This document shows, piece after piece, positions 36,597 to 45,339 of a stretch of DNA of 64,000 nt (the stretch's first letter is position 1; every line of letters starts with the position of its first letter). Both the position numbers and the translations under genes were made by a program. Origin of the DNA: Planctomycetota bacterium (GTDB lineage: Bacteria > Planctomycetota > Planctomycetia > Pirellulales > PALSA-1355); the NCBI GenBank assembly GCA_003389325.1, contig QQVE01000055.1, positions 1-64,000 on the forward strand, written 5' to 3'. The notes beneath the pieces were generated by a model, which worked only from the letters and a program-made list of their open reading frames with translations, was not told where the DNA came from and ran no database searches.

Positions 36597-39047
36597 TTAC
36601 GCGTCGGTGAACGACGACTGCACGGTGTGAGCGGCCGGGGGCGGCTCGTCGGCCTCGGTGAAGTCGTCGGTCCACCGCCAGTTCACGATCTCAGGCAGAT
36701 CCACGAGTTTGTCGTGCACCTGGGCCTCGTGTTCGTACAGTTTGCGTTCGAAGAGCTCGACAATGTCGGTCGTTTTCGATCGCAGCCGCGGCACGTACTT
36801 CAGCGCGTCGAGCACGAGTTGGAAACGGCTCATCTTGTTGCGGACGACCATGTCGAACGGCGTGGTCGTGCTGCCTTCTTCCATATAGCCGCGCACGTGA
36901 AACCGCGACTCGTTCGCCCGGCCGTGCACGACGCTGTGGATCACCCAGCGATAGCCGTGGAAGGCAAACAACACCGGGGCCGAATTGGTGAACAGTTCTT
37001 CGAAAGCCATGTCGTCCATCCCGTGCGGATGGGCATCGGGATGCATGACGACTCCCAGGTCAACAATGTTGACGACCCGCACGCGAATATCGGGCACGTA
37101 CTTTTGCAGCAGCCACGCGGTGGCCACGACTTCGATCGTGGGCACGTCGCAGCAACAGGCCAATACGACATCGGGATCGCCGTTGTCGTTGCTGCAGAAA
37201 TCCCAGCGCGCTGCTCCGCGCGAGCAGTGCTCGCGGGCCTCGTCGATGGTGAGCCACTGGAGTTGCGGCTGTTTGCCGCAAACCACGACGTTCACATAGT
37301 TGCGGCTGCGCAGACAGTGGTCGGCTACGCTCATCAGACAGTTGCCGTCCGGCGGAAAATACGTCCGCACGATCGTGCTCTTCTTCACCAGCGCATTGTC
37401 CAGGAACCCAGGCGCCTGGTGGCTGAAGCCGTTGTGGTCGTTGCGCCAGGCGTGGCTGGTGAGCAGGTAGTTGATCGAAGGAATCGGCCGTCGCCAATGC
37501 TGCTCGCGGCTCTCCTTGAGCCACTTGGCATGCTGCGTGAGCATCGAGTCGACCACCTGCGCGAAGGCCTCGTAGGTGGGAAACACGCCGTGGCGGCCAG
37601 TGAGCACGTAGCCTTCGAGCCAGCCCTCGCAGCAGTGTTCGCTGAGCACTTCCATTACGCGGCCTTGCGGCGAGACGTGGTCATCGATCGGAATCGTCTC
37701 GGCAACACTGCAGCGGTCGGTCGCGTCAAACACGGAGTTGAGCCGGTTGGAGTTGGTTTCGTCGGGGCAGAACAGCCGGAAGTTGTGACGGTTCTCGCGC
37801 ATGATATCGCGGATGAACTCGCCCAGCTTGCGCGGTGCCTCGGCGGTCACCTGGCCGGGGCCGGGAAGCTCGAGGGCGTATTTCTCGTAGTCGGGCAGTT
37901 CCAATTCGATCAGGTCGCGGCCGCCGTTTGCGTGCGGGTTGGCACTCATGCGGCGATCGTGCTTGGGCGGTAGTTCGGCCAATTCTTCGATGAGTTGACC
38001 GCGCTCGTCGAACAGCTCGTGCGGCTTGTAGCTCAGCATCCATTCTTCGAGCATCTTCAAGTGCTCGGGATTGGTGCGAACCCCCGCCAGCGGCACCTGG
38101 TGAGCCCGGAAGGTGCCCTCGACAGGCGTGCCGTCGACGACCTTCGGGCCGGTCCAACCTTTGGGCGTGCGGAGCACGATCATCGGCCATCGCGGACGCT
38201 CGGTGAACCCGTCCTCCCGCGCCTGCTTCTGAATCTGGCGGATTTTGTCGTGGCAGCGGTTCAGCGTGGCCGCAAACGACTGATGCATCGTTTCGGGGTC
38301 GTCACCGGCGACGATGTACGGTTCGTATCCGTGGCCGCTGAACAGTTCCTTCAACTCGTCCTCGGGGATCCGGGCCAGCACCGTGGGGCCCGAAATCTTG
38401 TAGCCATTGAGGTGCAGAATAGGCAGCACGGCCCCGTCGCGGACCGGGTTGAGAAACTTGTTGCTTTTCCAACTTCCCGAAAGCGGGCCGGTCTCGGCCT
38501 CGCCATCGCCGACGACGCAGGCCACGATCAGGTCGGGATTGTCGAATGCGGCCCCGTAGGCATGCAGCAGCGAATAGCCCAGCTCGCCGCCCTCGTTGAT
38601 CGAACCGGGGACGTGCGGACCAGCATGGCTGGGCACGCCGCCTGGAGTCGAAAACTGACGGAACATCACGCGCAGGCCCGCCTCGTCACGCGTGACCTCG
38701 GGATGCACCTCGGAGTAGGCACCTTCCAGGTAGGTGCAGGCGTTCACCGCCGGTCCACCGTGTCCGGGGCCGGCGATGAAGATCGCGTCGAGATTGCGCT
38801 CGCGGATCAGCCGGTTCATGTGCACGTAGACGAAGTTCAGCCCCGGCGACGTGCCCCAGTGGCCGAGCAATCGCGGCTTGATGTGTTCCACGTTCAGCGG
38901 TTCGCGCAATAAGGGATTCTCGCGAAGGTAGATCTGGCCGACCGTCAGGTAATTGGCCGCGCACCAGAAGCGGTGCAACTTGTCGAGCATCTCAGGCGAC
39001 AGCGGGCCGGCGGCCTGCGACTGCTTGGCTGCTTGGACGGACGGCAT
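36597..39047 (-). CDS. xfp: Xylulose-5-phosphate/fructose-6-phosphate phosphoketolase
   Basis: The 816-residue cytoplasmic thiamine-diphosphate enzyme splits xylulose 5-phosphate or fructose 6-phosphate with phosphate to give acetyl-phosphate and an aldose phosphate. Family features are plain: 'GPGHGGPAVNACTYLEG', the cofactor motif 'VVGDGEAETGPLSGSW', 'RIPEDELKELFSGHGYEP', 'CPDETNSNRLNSVFDATDR', 'EGWLEGYVLTGRHGVFPTYE' and 'HQAPGFLDNALVKK'. The length is close to the usual 790-820. Its ribosome-binding site 'aaggag' lies on the end of the acetate kinase gene, four bases upstream of its start, so the two are co-translated. The acetyl-phosphate it makes is the substrate of that kinase. It ends 28 bases from the convergent DUF1501 gene. 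Confidence 0.95.
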   Translation of the reverse strand: MPSVQAAKQSQAAGPLSPEMLDKLHRFWCAANYLTVGQIYLRENPLLREPLNVEHIKPRLLGHWGTSPGLNFVYVHMNRLIRERNLDAIFIAGPGHGGPAVNACTYLEGAYSEVHPEVTRDEAGLRVMFRQFSTPGGVPSHAGPHVPGSINEGGELGYSLLHAYGAAFDNPDLIVACVVGDGEAETGPLSGSWKSNKFLNPVRDGAVLPILHLNGYKISGPTVLARIPEDELKELFSGHGYEPYIVAGDDPETMHQSFAATLNRCHDKIRQIQKQAREDGFTERPRWPMIVLRTPKGWTGPKVVDGTPVEGTFRAHQVPLAGVRTNPEHLKMLEEWMLSYKPHELFDERGQLIEELAELPPKHDRRMSANPHANGGRDLIELELPDYEKYALELPGPGQVTAEAPRKLGEFIRDIMRENRHNFRLFCPDETNSNRLNSVFDATDRCSVAETIPIDDHVSPQGRVMEVLSEHCCEGWLEGYVLTGRHGVFPTYEAFAQVVDSMLTQHAKWLKESREQHWRRPIPSINYLLTSHAWRNDHNGFSHQAPGFLDNALVKKSTIVRTYFPPDGNCLMSVADHCLRSRNYVNVVVCGKQPQLQWLTIDEAREHCSRGAARWDFCSNDNGDPDVVLACCCDVPTIEVVATAWLLQKYVPDIRVRVVNIVDLGVVMHPDAHPHGMDDMAFEELFTNSAPVLFAFHGYRWVIHSVVHGRANESRFHVRGYMEEGSTTTPFDMVVRNKMSRFQLVLDALKYVPRLRSKTTDIVELFERKLYEHEAQVHDKLVDLPEIVNWRWTDDFTEADEPPPAAHTVQSSFTDA

Positions 39048-39051
39048 ATTC

Positions 39052-40245
39052 CTACTCCTTGCTGGTAAGAAGCTGGTGGGTGTGTCGGGCGATCATCAAG
39101 TCTTCTTCGGTCTCAATGACGCGTACGGTCACTCTGCTCTCGTTGGTGGAGATAACTTCGGCGTGTTCGGCGTTGCGCTTGGGGCTCAGTCGAATGCCCA
39201 GGAAGTCGAGTCCCGCGCAGATCCGCTCTCGCACGAACGATGCCCGCTCGCCGATGCCTCCCGTAAAGACTAGGTTATCCAATCCCCCCAGCGCCGCGGC
39301 GTAGGCGCCGAGGAATTTGCGGGCCTGGTAGCAAAAGATTTCCACGGCTTCAGCGGCCGCGGGATCGCGTTCGGAGGCCCCCAGCAGCTCGCGCATGTCT
39401 GGGGTTTGGGAGGAAATCCCCAGCATGCCCGATTCCTGATTGACCAGGCGATTGAGGCTCTCCGGCGTGTAACCCTTCTGGTTGAGAAGATAGACGAGCA
39501 CTCCGGGGTCGACGTCGCCGGTGCGGGTGCCCATCACCAAACCGCCGGCCGGCGTGAATCCCATGCTGGTGTCGATGCTCCGCCCGCGCAACACCGCAGC
39601 CATGCTGGCCCCGTTGCCCAGATGCGCCAGCACGGCGCGTCCGCCGGCGTGCTTGGGATCGGCCTTGCGAAGCTCGCCGACGAGGTATTCATACGAAAGG
39701 CCGTGAAACCCATAGCGGACGATACCCCCGTCGGCCATGGCCCGCGGCAGCGGCAGCAGGCGAGCGCATCGGGGGAGCGTGGAGTGGAACGACGTGTCGA
39801 AGCAGGCGGCCTGCGGCACGTCGCCGAGCATCTCCTTGACTTTTTCGATGGCCCCGATGGCTTGCGGCAGATGCTCAGGCGCCAACGGCACAAGCGCATG
39901 CAAATCCTCGAGCAGGGCCTGGTTGATCCACTGCGGCGCGTCGTGGTTTCGACCACCGTGGACGATGCGATGCCCCACGCCCGCCAACGCGTGCATCTGG
40001 CGGTGCGTCTTGAGCCATGCCAGCACGCGCCCTAGCGCCGCGGCATGATCGGGCAATCGCTCGTCGCGTTCCTGCAACACCTCGCCGGCGCCATCCTCGA
40101 TGCGAATTCGACCCATCGGCAGACCGATCTGCTTCGCTTCGGCGGTAACCAGGCAATGCTCCGCCTCGCCCAGGCGGTAGACGGCGGTCTTGAGGCTCGA
40201 GGATCCCGTGTTGATGGTCAGCAGGGGTGCGTTGGGCTCGTCCAT
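39052..40245 (-). CDS. ackA: Acetate kinase
   Basis: The 397-residue protein has all features of acetate kinase: the N-terminal phosphate-binding 'TINTGSSSLKTAVY', 'GVGHRIVHGG', 'ACFDTSFHSTLP', 'YGFHGLSYEYL', 'LAHLGNGASMAAVLRGRSID', 'DTSMGFTPAGGLVMGTRTGD' and 'VFTGGIGERASFVRERI'. It would convert acetyl-phosphate and ADP into acetate and ATP. The ATG at 40245 (MDEPNAPLL) gives the family's normal length; the frame stays open further upstream without family similarity. It is the first gene of a two-gene operon with phosphoketolase. The region upstream is shared with the divergently transcribed metal-uptake operon. Confidence 0.95.
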   Translation of the reverse strand: MDEPNAPLLTINTGSSSLKTAVYRLGEAEHCLVTAEAKQIGLPMGRIRIEDGAGEVLQERDERLPDHAAALGRVLAWLKTHRQMHALAGVGHRIVHGGRNHDAPQWINQALLEDLHALVPLAPEHLPQAIGAIEKVKEMLGDVPQAACFDTSFHSTLPRCARLLPLPRAMADGGIVRYGFHGLSYEYLVGELRKADPKHAGGRAVLAHLGNGASMAAVLRGRSIDTSMGFTPAGGLVMGTRTGDVDPGVLVYLLNQKGYTPESLNRLVNQESGMLGISSQTPDMRELLGASERDPAAAEAVEIFCYQARKFLGAYAAALGGLDNLVFTGGIGERASFVRERICAGLDFLGIRLSPKRNAEHAEVISTNESRVTVRVIETEEDLMIARHTHQLLTSKE

Positions 40246-40420
40246 GGCGTTCAGGGCCCCCGGGTAAGTGGAATCCGATTCGTCGCGAGTTCGTTTTCTT
40301 CGGAACTTCCTGCCGCCGCGTCGCGCGTGCATCGCTCGCGCTTCGAATTGTAACAGCATCGTGGCGGAATCCGTCGGGTGTGCTTTGCTGCACCTCGTTT
40401 CTTCAGGATTCAATCCGGCA

Positions 40421-40449
40421 TTGACGTCGCGCATTGCGACTGTCAAAAT
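40421..40449 (+). promoter_or_regulatory. Candidate promoter of the metal-uptake operon
   Basis: TTGACG (40421-40426) and CAAAAT (40444-40449) are 17 bases apart and match the consensus at 5 and 4 of 6 positions. The start codon of the binding-protein gene lies 27 bases after the -10 hexamer. The -10 element is inside an inverted repeat that could be a repressor site. Confidence 0.45.
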
Positions 40450-40460
40450 ATAACTTTTGA
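40443..40460. promoter_or_regulatory. Inverted repeat overlapping the metal operon promoter (operator candidate)
   Basis: TCAAAA (40443-40448) and TTTTGA (40455-40460) form a perfect inverted repeat around TATAAC. It covers the predicted -10 hexamer and transcription start of the metal-uptake operon, the classic place for a metal-responsive repressor. It sits in a conspicuously AT-rich stretch of otherwise GC-rich DNA. The operon itself encodes two DtxR/MntR-like domains. Confidence 0.45.
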
Positions 40461-40475
40461 TTACACAAAAACACG

Positions 40476-41513
40476 ATGGGCCGACCCTTACCGATGAGCG
40501 ATTGGTTCCACGCGATCTATCGACGAAGGTTGCCGCTGCCGCAGCTCGCCATCTTCGGGGCGTTGGCCATTGCGTGCGTCTTGCACCTGGGGTGCCACGA
40601 TCAAAGCTCGTCGGCTGCCGCGAAGGGGGATGGACGGGCCCGTGCAGTCGCCACGGTAGGCATGGTGGCCGACATCGTTCGCAACGTGGGCGGCGACCAC
40701 GTGGACGTTGTGCAATTGATGGGATCCGGCGTCGACCCGCACCTGTACAAAGCAACGCGCGACGACGTCGAAACCATCCTGAATGCGGACATCGTCTTCT
40801 ATTCCGGGCTGATGCTCGAAGGCAAGATGATCGACACGCTGGTCAAGGTCGGCCGCAACAAGCCCGTCTATTCGGTTACCGAGTCGCTTGACGAGGCCTA
40901 TTTGCTCGAGCCGCCGAGCCTGGCCGGCCACTACGACCCCCACGTGTGGATGGACCCCAGCGCCTGGTCCCACGCCGTGGATGCGGTCGCCGATGCGCTG
41001 ACGGAATTCGATCCGCCGCACGCCGACGAGTATCGCGCCAATGCCGAGAAGTACCGCAAACAACTCGATCAGCTTCACGCCTACGGCAAGCAAGCGATCG
41101 CCACGATACCATCCGCATCACGCGTGCTCGTCACGTCGCACGATGCTTTCAACTACTTCGGCCGCGCTTACGGGCTCGACGTCGAGGGCGTGCAGGGAGT
41201 CTCCACCGAGAGCGAGGCGGGGCTGCAGCGAATCAACGAGCTGGTCGATCTACTCGTCGATCGGAACGTGAAAGCGGTCTTTGTCGAGAGCAGCGTGCCG
41301 CGCAAGAACATCGAGGCCATTGTCGACGGTGCCCGAGCCCGCGGTCACGAAGTGGCGATCGGCGGCGAACTGTATTCCGACGCGATGGGTGCACCGGGCA
41401 CGTACGAAGGAACGTATGTCGGCATGATCGACCACAACGTCACTACCGCGACCCAAGCACTTGGCGGTCAGGTACCCGAGACGGGCATGCAAGGTAAACT
41501 TTCCGGTAGGTGA
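40476..41513 (+). CDS. Metal ABC transporter substrate-binding lipoprotein (cluster A-I)
   Basis: The 345-residue protein has an N-terminal membrane segment ending 'CVLHLGC', a lipobox, so it is probably a lipoprotein. The rest is the ZnuA/PsaA/MntA family (PF01297). Expected metal ligands are visible: His in 'SGVDPHLYKATRDD', His in 'HYDPHVWMDPSAW', Glu in 'AVFVESSVPRKNIEAI' and Asp in 'GELYSDAMG'. The His-His-Glu-Asp set, and the absence of a long His-rich loop, favour manganese or iron over zinc. Two ATG codons (40476, 40494) are possible; neither has a clear ribosome-binding site. It is the first gene of the operon and delivers the metal to the two permeases encoded downstream. Confidence 0.9.
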   Translation: MGRPLPMSDWFHAIYRRRLPLPQLAIFGALAIACVLHLGCHDQSSSAAAKGDGRARAVATVGMVADIVRNVGGDHVDVVQLMGSGVDPHLYKATRDDVETILNADIVFYSGLMLEGKMIDTLVKVGRNKPVYSVTESLDEAYLLEPPSLAGHYDPHVWMDPSAWSHAVDAVADALTEFDPPHADEYRANAEKYRKQLDQLHAYGKQAIATIPSASRVLVTSHDAFNYFGRAYGLDVEGVQGVSTESEAGLQRINELVDLLVDRNVKAVFVESSVPRKNIEAIVDGARARGHEVAIGGELYSDAMGAPGTYEGTYVGMIDHNVTTATQALGGQVPETGMQGKLSGR

Positions 41514-41562
41514 GCTTCGCACGAGCCGGGCTCACCGGGGGCATTGAGATTCGAGCGTAACG

Positions 41563-42390
41563 ATGTCAACTCCCATGGCAGCAGCGGCCCAGCATGCTTC
41601 GGGCGATCGCGACTCGGCAGCTCCGGGGGCCTTGCCGCTTTCGATTTACGATCTGACCGTGGCCTACCACAGCAAGCCCGTCCTGTGGGACGTCAGCCTC
41701 GACGTTCCGCCGGGCAAACTCGTGGGCATTGTCGGACCCAACGGCGCCGGCAAGAGCACTTTGTTCAAAGCCGTGATGGAACTCGTGCCGCGGGCATCGG
41801 GGCGCGTGCTCGTTTTCGGCAAGCCCTACCGGCAGAACCGTCGCCGCGTCGGCTACGTGCCACAGCGGGAGAGCGTCGACTGGGATTTCCCAGTCAGCGC
41901 CCTCGACGTCGTTACGATGGGTCTCTACGGAAAAATCGGCTGGTGTCTGCCCGTGACGCGAAAATACCGGCAGGCCGCCATGAAGGCGCTGGAGCGGGTC
42001 GGCATTGCCGACCTGGCCCACCGGCAAATCAGCCATCTATCGGGCGGCCAGCAACAGCGCACGTTTCTCGCCCGGGCTCTGGTGCAGGACGCCGACTTGT
42101 ACCTGATGGACGAGCCGTTCGCCGCGGTAGACGCGGCGACCGAGCGGGTCATTGTCGACATCCTGCAGGAACTAAAGAGCGCCGGAAAGACGCTGATGGT
42201 AATCCATCACGACCTGCAGACTGTAGTCGACTACTTCGACTACGTTGTACTGCTCAACATGCGGGTCGTCGCCGCCGGCACGACCGCCGAAACGTTCACC
42301 AGCGAGAATTTGCAAAAGACCTACGGCGGCAAGCTGACGTTGTTGGATCAAGCGACCGAGGCGATGCGCCGCTCGGAGGGTTCGCGATGA
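41563..42390 (+). CDS. Metal ABC transporter ATP-binding protein
   Basis: The 275-residue ATPase has Walker A 'GPNGAGKSTLFKAV', Q-loop 'VGYVPQRESVDWDFPV', signature 'ISHLSGGQQQRTFLARAL', Walker B 'LYLMDEPFAAVD' and switch histidine 'VIHHDLQTVV'. The 'PQRESVDWDFPVSALDVVTMG' stretch is characteristic of manganese/zinc/iron chelate importers (MntB/ZnuC/SitB). It follows the binding-protein gene by 49 bases, and its stop overlaps the first permease gene by four bases (ATGA). It powers metal import by the two permeases. Confidence 0.95.
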   Translation: MSTPMAAAAQHASGDRDSAAPGALPLSIYDLTVAYHSKPVLWDVSLDVPPGKLVGIVGPNGAGKSTLFKAVMELVPRASGRVLVFGKPYRQNRRRVGYVPQRESVDWDFPVSALDVVTMGLYGKIGWCLPVTRKYRQAAMKALERVGIADLAHRQISHLSGGQQQRTFLARALVQDADLYLMDEPFAAVDAATERVIVDILQELKSAGKTLMVIHHDLQTVVDYFDYVVLLNMRVVAAGTTAETFTSENLQKTYGGKLTLLDQATEAMRRSEGSR

Positions 42391-43871
42391 GCCCCGCGGG
42401 ACGCTTGGCGGCCGTGCTGCTGCTGGCAATGATCTTCGCTTCGCGCGTCTCGGACCCGGCGGTTGCCGCCGACGAAACGCGACAGGCCTCGATCACCGAC
42501 CGTAGCGTGCAGTGGCCCACGGCCGGGCAATGGCGGCGGCTGCTGCTGCTGGAGGACTACAACACCCGGGTCGTCTTGCTGGGCGCGACGATGCTAGGTT
42601 TCGCCGGCGGAGCGGTGGGCAGCTTCGCGCTGCTGCGCGGCCGGGCGCTCATGGGAGATGCCCTCAGCCATGCTGCCGTGCCGGGTATCGGCCTGGTGTT
42701 TCTCGCCGTGACCATGGCCGGCGGCGATGCCAAATCGTTCGTGTTGCTCTTGGCCGGAGCCACATGTAGCAGCTTGCTTGGCCTGGCGGTGATCCTCTTC
42801 TTGCGCAATGCTACGCGGATTAAGGAAGATGCTGCATTGGGGATCGTGCTCAGCGTGTTTTTTGGGGCCGGCGCGGCCGCCCTGGGCATTGCACAGCAGA
42901 CTACCGGGCACGCGGCCGGCTTGGAGGGCTTTATTTACGGCAAGACGGCTTCGATGGTCGCAAGCGACGCACTGTTGATCGCCGGGGCCGGACTGACGGT
43001 AACCGTGCTCTGCCTGCTGCTCTTCAAAGAGTTCAAGCTGCTCTGCTTCGATGAGGGGTTTGCGGCATCTCGTGGCTATTCGATTCTGCTGCTCGACATC
43101 GCGCTGATGGGGCTGGTCGTCGCTGTGACCATCGTCGGTTTGCAGGCAGTCGGCGCCATCCTGATGATTGCCATGCTGGTCGTTCCTGCTTGCGCTGCCC
43201 GCTTTTGGACGGAGCGCATGGGCCTGATGACGTTGTTGTCCGCCATCATTGGTGCAGCCAGCGCGTTGGTTGGGGCCGGCATGAGCGCCTTGCTCCCGCG
43301 GCTTCCTTCGGGGGCGATCATCGTCTTGGTCGCGTCCGTGGCGTTTGTCGTGAGTATGCTCGGCGCACCCGCGCGCGGCATCCTTGCGCGGGCCATGCGA
43401 CGCCGCCGGCTGAATGCGAAGGTTCATCGCCAGCACTTGTTGCGGGCCGTATACGAATGGCTCGAGAGTCATGGTCAGGCTCCGCGGCGCGGCCAGCACG
43501 ATGAGTCGGACCAGGTACCCATTGCCGAATTGTTGCCCATGCGTTCCTGGTCGCAGGGGGAGCTGCGATCGTACGTCGCGCGTGCCGAGTCGCGGGGGCT
43601 GTTACGCACGGGGCCGGGAAACCTGCTTCGGCTATCGCCTCTTGGCTGCGAAGAGGCGGCTGCGAACGTGCACAACCACCGGATGTGGGAACTCTATCTG
43701 ATTCATTTTGCCGACGTGGCCGCGTCGCGCGTCGATCGCGATGCCGATGCCATCGAACACGTGCTCGATCCAACGATTCTGGCCGAACTCGAATCGTTGG
43801 TGCACGAGGGGGCCGCAGCGCGCGTCGTGCCGACCAGTCCACATCCGATGCCGCACGCCGGCGAGACGTGA
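42387..43871 (+). CDS. Metal ABC permease fused to DtxR-like regulator domain (first copy)
   Basis: The 494-residue protein starts in the overlap with the ATPase gene (ATGA), with 'cggaggg' upstream. A signal-like helix is followed by the ABC-3 permease (PF00950; about residues 55-340): 'RGRALMGDALSHAAVPGIGL', 'ALGIVLSVFFGAGAAAL' and 'LQAVGAILMIAMLVVPACAA'. The remaining 150 residues look like a DtxR/MntR regulator: a winged-helix ('LLRAVYEWLESHG', 'ELLPMRSWSQGELRSYVARA', 'LLRLSPLGCEEA') then a dimerisation/metal domain 'NHRMWELYLIHFAD' and 'DADAIEHVLDPTI'. Of DtxR's primary ligands the first His and Glu are kept, while the later His appears replaced by Asp. The fused tail could sense cytoplasmic metal, gating transport or binding DNA. 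Confidence 0.85.
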   Translation: MSPAGRLAAVLLLAMIFASRVSDPAVAADETRQASITDRSVQWPTAGQWRRLLLLEDYNTRVVLLGATMLGFAGGAVGSFALLRGRALMGDALSHAAVPGIGLVFLAVTMAGGDAKSFVLLLAGATCSSLLGLAVILFLRNATRIKEDAALGIVLSVFFGAGAAALGIAQQTTGHAAGLEGFIYGKTASMVASDALLIAGAGLTVTVLCLLLFKEFKLLCFDEGFAASRGYSILLLDIALMGLVVAVTIVGLQAVGAILMIAMLVVPACAARFWTERMGLMTLLSAIIGAASALVGAGMSALLPRLPSGAIIVLVASVAFVVSMLGAPARGILARAMRRRRLNAKVHRQHLLRAVYEWLESHGQAPRRGQHDESDQVPIAELLPMRSWSQGELRSYVARAESRGLLRTGPGNLLRLSPLGCEEAAANVHNHRMWELYLIHFADVAASRVDRDADAIEHVLDPTILAELESLVHEGAAARVVPTSPHPMPHAGET

Positions 43872-43893
43872 GCGCTTTCTTGGATCCCGTAAC

Positions 43894-45222
43894 ATGGCCG
43901 GACTCGAAAACTGGAACTGGGCCCTCGACGGCTGGATCGTGGCCGCTGGAGTCCTCTGCGCCGTGGCCTCGGCCCTGTTGGGCAATTTTCTCGTGCTCCG
44001 CAAGATGAGCATGCTCGGCGATGCCATCAGCCATGCCGTGCTGCCCGGACTGGCCGCGGCGTTTCTCATCACCGGTGCTCGCGAAAGCGTGCCGATGTTC
44101 CTGGGCGCGGCGCTGGTGGGCGTGCTCACGGCCCTGTTAACCGAGTGGATTCGTCGCTATGGCCGGGTGGACGAGGGGGGCGCGATGGGCGTTGTCTTTA
44201 CGGCGCTGTTTGCCCTGGGATTGGTGATGATCGTGCAGGCGGCCGACCAGGTCGACCTCGACCCGGGGTGCGTGCTGTACGGGGCGATCGAGCTGACGCC
44301 GCTGGACACCGTGGAGTTGGGCTCATTCCACGTGCCGCGCGTCGTGGTCGTGTTGTCGATCGTGCTGGCCATCAACCTGCTGGTCGTCGTGTTGTTCTAC
44401 AAGGAGCTGAAGCTGACGTCTTTTGACCCGGAGCTGGCCAAATCGTTGGGCATCAACGCCCAGTCGATGCACTACCTGCTGATGACGCTGGTGGCCGTGA
44501 CGGCCGTGGCTAGTTTCGAGACAGTGGGCAACATCCTCGTGGTGGCCATGTTCGTCGTGCCCGTGGCGGCCGCCTACATGTGTACCGACCGGCTGGCGAC
44601 GATGATCGTGGCCAGTTCGCTGTTTGCCGCCGCGTCGGCCGTGTTGGGGCACATCGGTGCGATCGTCGTGCCGCGCTGGATCGGCTATCGCAGCACGACG
44701 ACCGCGGGCATGATGGCCGTGGCGGCCGGATTTCTGTTCGGCCTGGCAGTATTGTTGGCGCCGCGGTACGGATTGTTGGTGAAGCTGTTGCGGCGCCGAC
44801 TATTCGCCCTGCGAATCCTGGCCGAGGACGTGCTGGCCTTGTTGTATCGCGCCGAGGAGCGCACGCCGGACGAGCCCGCTCTGGCCCGCTCGCAGTTGCG
44901 GCAGCAGTTGGACCGAGGCCTTCTTGCCCGGCGCGCCGCCTACGCCTGGCTCCGCCGCCAGGGCGACATCCGCCGTCAGCGCGACGGCTATGCTTTAACC
45001 GAACAGGGACGCCGCCGCGCGCAATCGTTGGTGCGCGCCCACCGTCTGTGGGAGCAGTATCTCGAAACGGCCGCGGGCCTGGGCGAGCGCCACTTGCACG
45101 AGAACGCTGAGCAACTGGAACACTTCACCAACGAAGAGCTCCGCCGGCGTCTGGCCGACGAAACGGCCAGTCCCCGCACGGATCCGCACGGGGCGCCGAT
45201 TCCCCCGGAATCGCAGCGTTAG
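43894..45222 (+). CDS. Metal ABC permease fused to MntR-like regulator domain (second copy)
   Basis: The 442-residue protein begins 22 bases after the first permease. Residues about 1-300 are a second ABC-3 permease ('LRKMSMLGDAISHAVLPGLA', 'GAMGVVFTALFALGLVMI', 'FETVGNILVVAMFVVPVAAAY'). The C-terminal 140 residues again hold a winged helix ('AYAWLRRQGDIRRQRDGYAL', 'TEQGRRRAQSLVRAHRLWEQ') and a metal/dimer domain with 'LHENAEQLEHFTNEELRRRL'. By eye this aligns closely with DtxR, keeping the ligands His79, Glu83, His98, Glu105 and His106, with Glu at the place of Cys102. Glu there is the MntR (manganese) state rather than the iron state. It is unlikely to be accidental run-through, as both permeases carry such a tail. 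Confidence 0.85.
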   Translation: MAGLENWNWALDGWIVAAGVLCAVASALLGNFLVLRKMSMLGDAISHAVLPGLAAAFLITGARESVPMFLGAALVGVLTALLTEWIRRYGRVDEGGAMGVVFTALFALGLVMIVQAADQVDLDPGCVLYGAIELTPLDTVELGSFHVPRVVVVLSIVLAINLLVVVLFYKELKLTSFDPELAKSLGINAQSMHYLLMTLVAVTAVASFETVGNILVVAMFVVPVAAAYMCTDRLATMIVASSLFAAASAVLGHIGAIVVPRWIGYRSTTTAGMMAVAAGFLFGLAVLLAPRYGLLVKLLRRRLFALRILAEDVLALLYRAEERTPDEPALARSQLRQQLDRGLLARRAAYAWLRRQGDIRRQRDGYALTEQGRRRAQSLVRAHRLWEQYLETAAGLGERHLHENAEQLEHFTNEELRRRLADETASPRTDPHGAPIPPESQR

Positions 45223-45339
45223 ACGTTCCCTGTTGCTGGCTGGGTCGCGTGCCGTCGCCGTTTGGTCAATCGCGACTTGCTGCTACACTCAAGCGTTCCC
45301 GCGCATGCCCCACGGCGTGCGACTCCTAGGCGGCGGAAC

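Noticed and set aside
36627..37973. Plus-strand frame of 448 codons opposite phosphoketolase
   Set aside because: Antisense shadow of an unmistakable phosphoketolase gene.
41544..42386. Upstream extension of the first permease frame to 41544
   Set aside because: It would run through the ATPase gene in another frame; the ATGA overlap at 42387 with a ribosome-binding site is the proper start.
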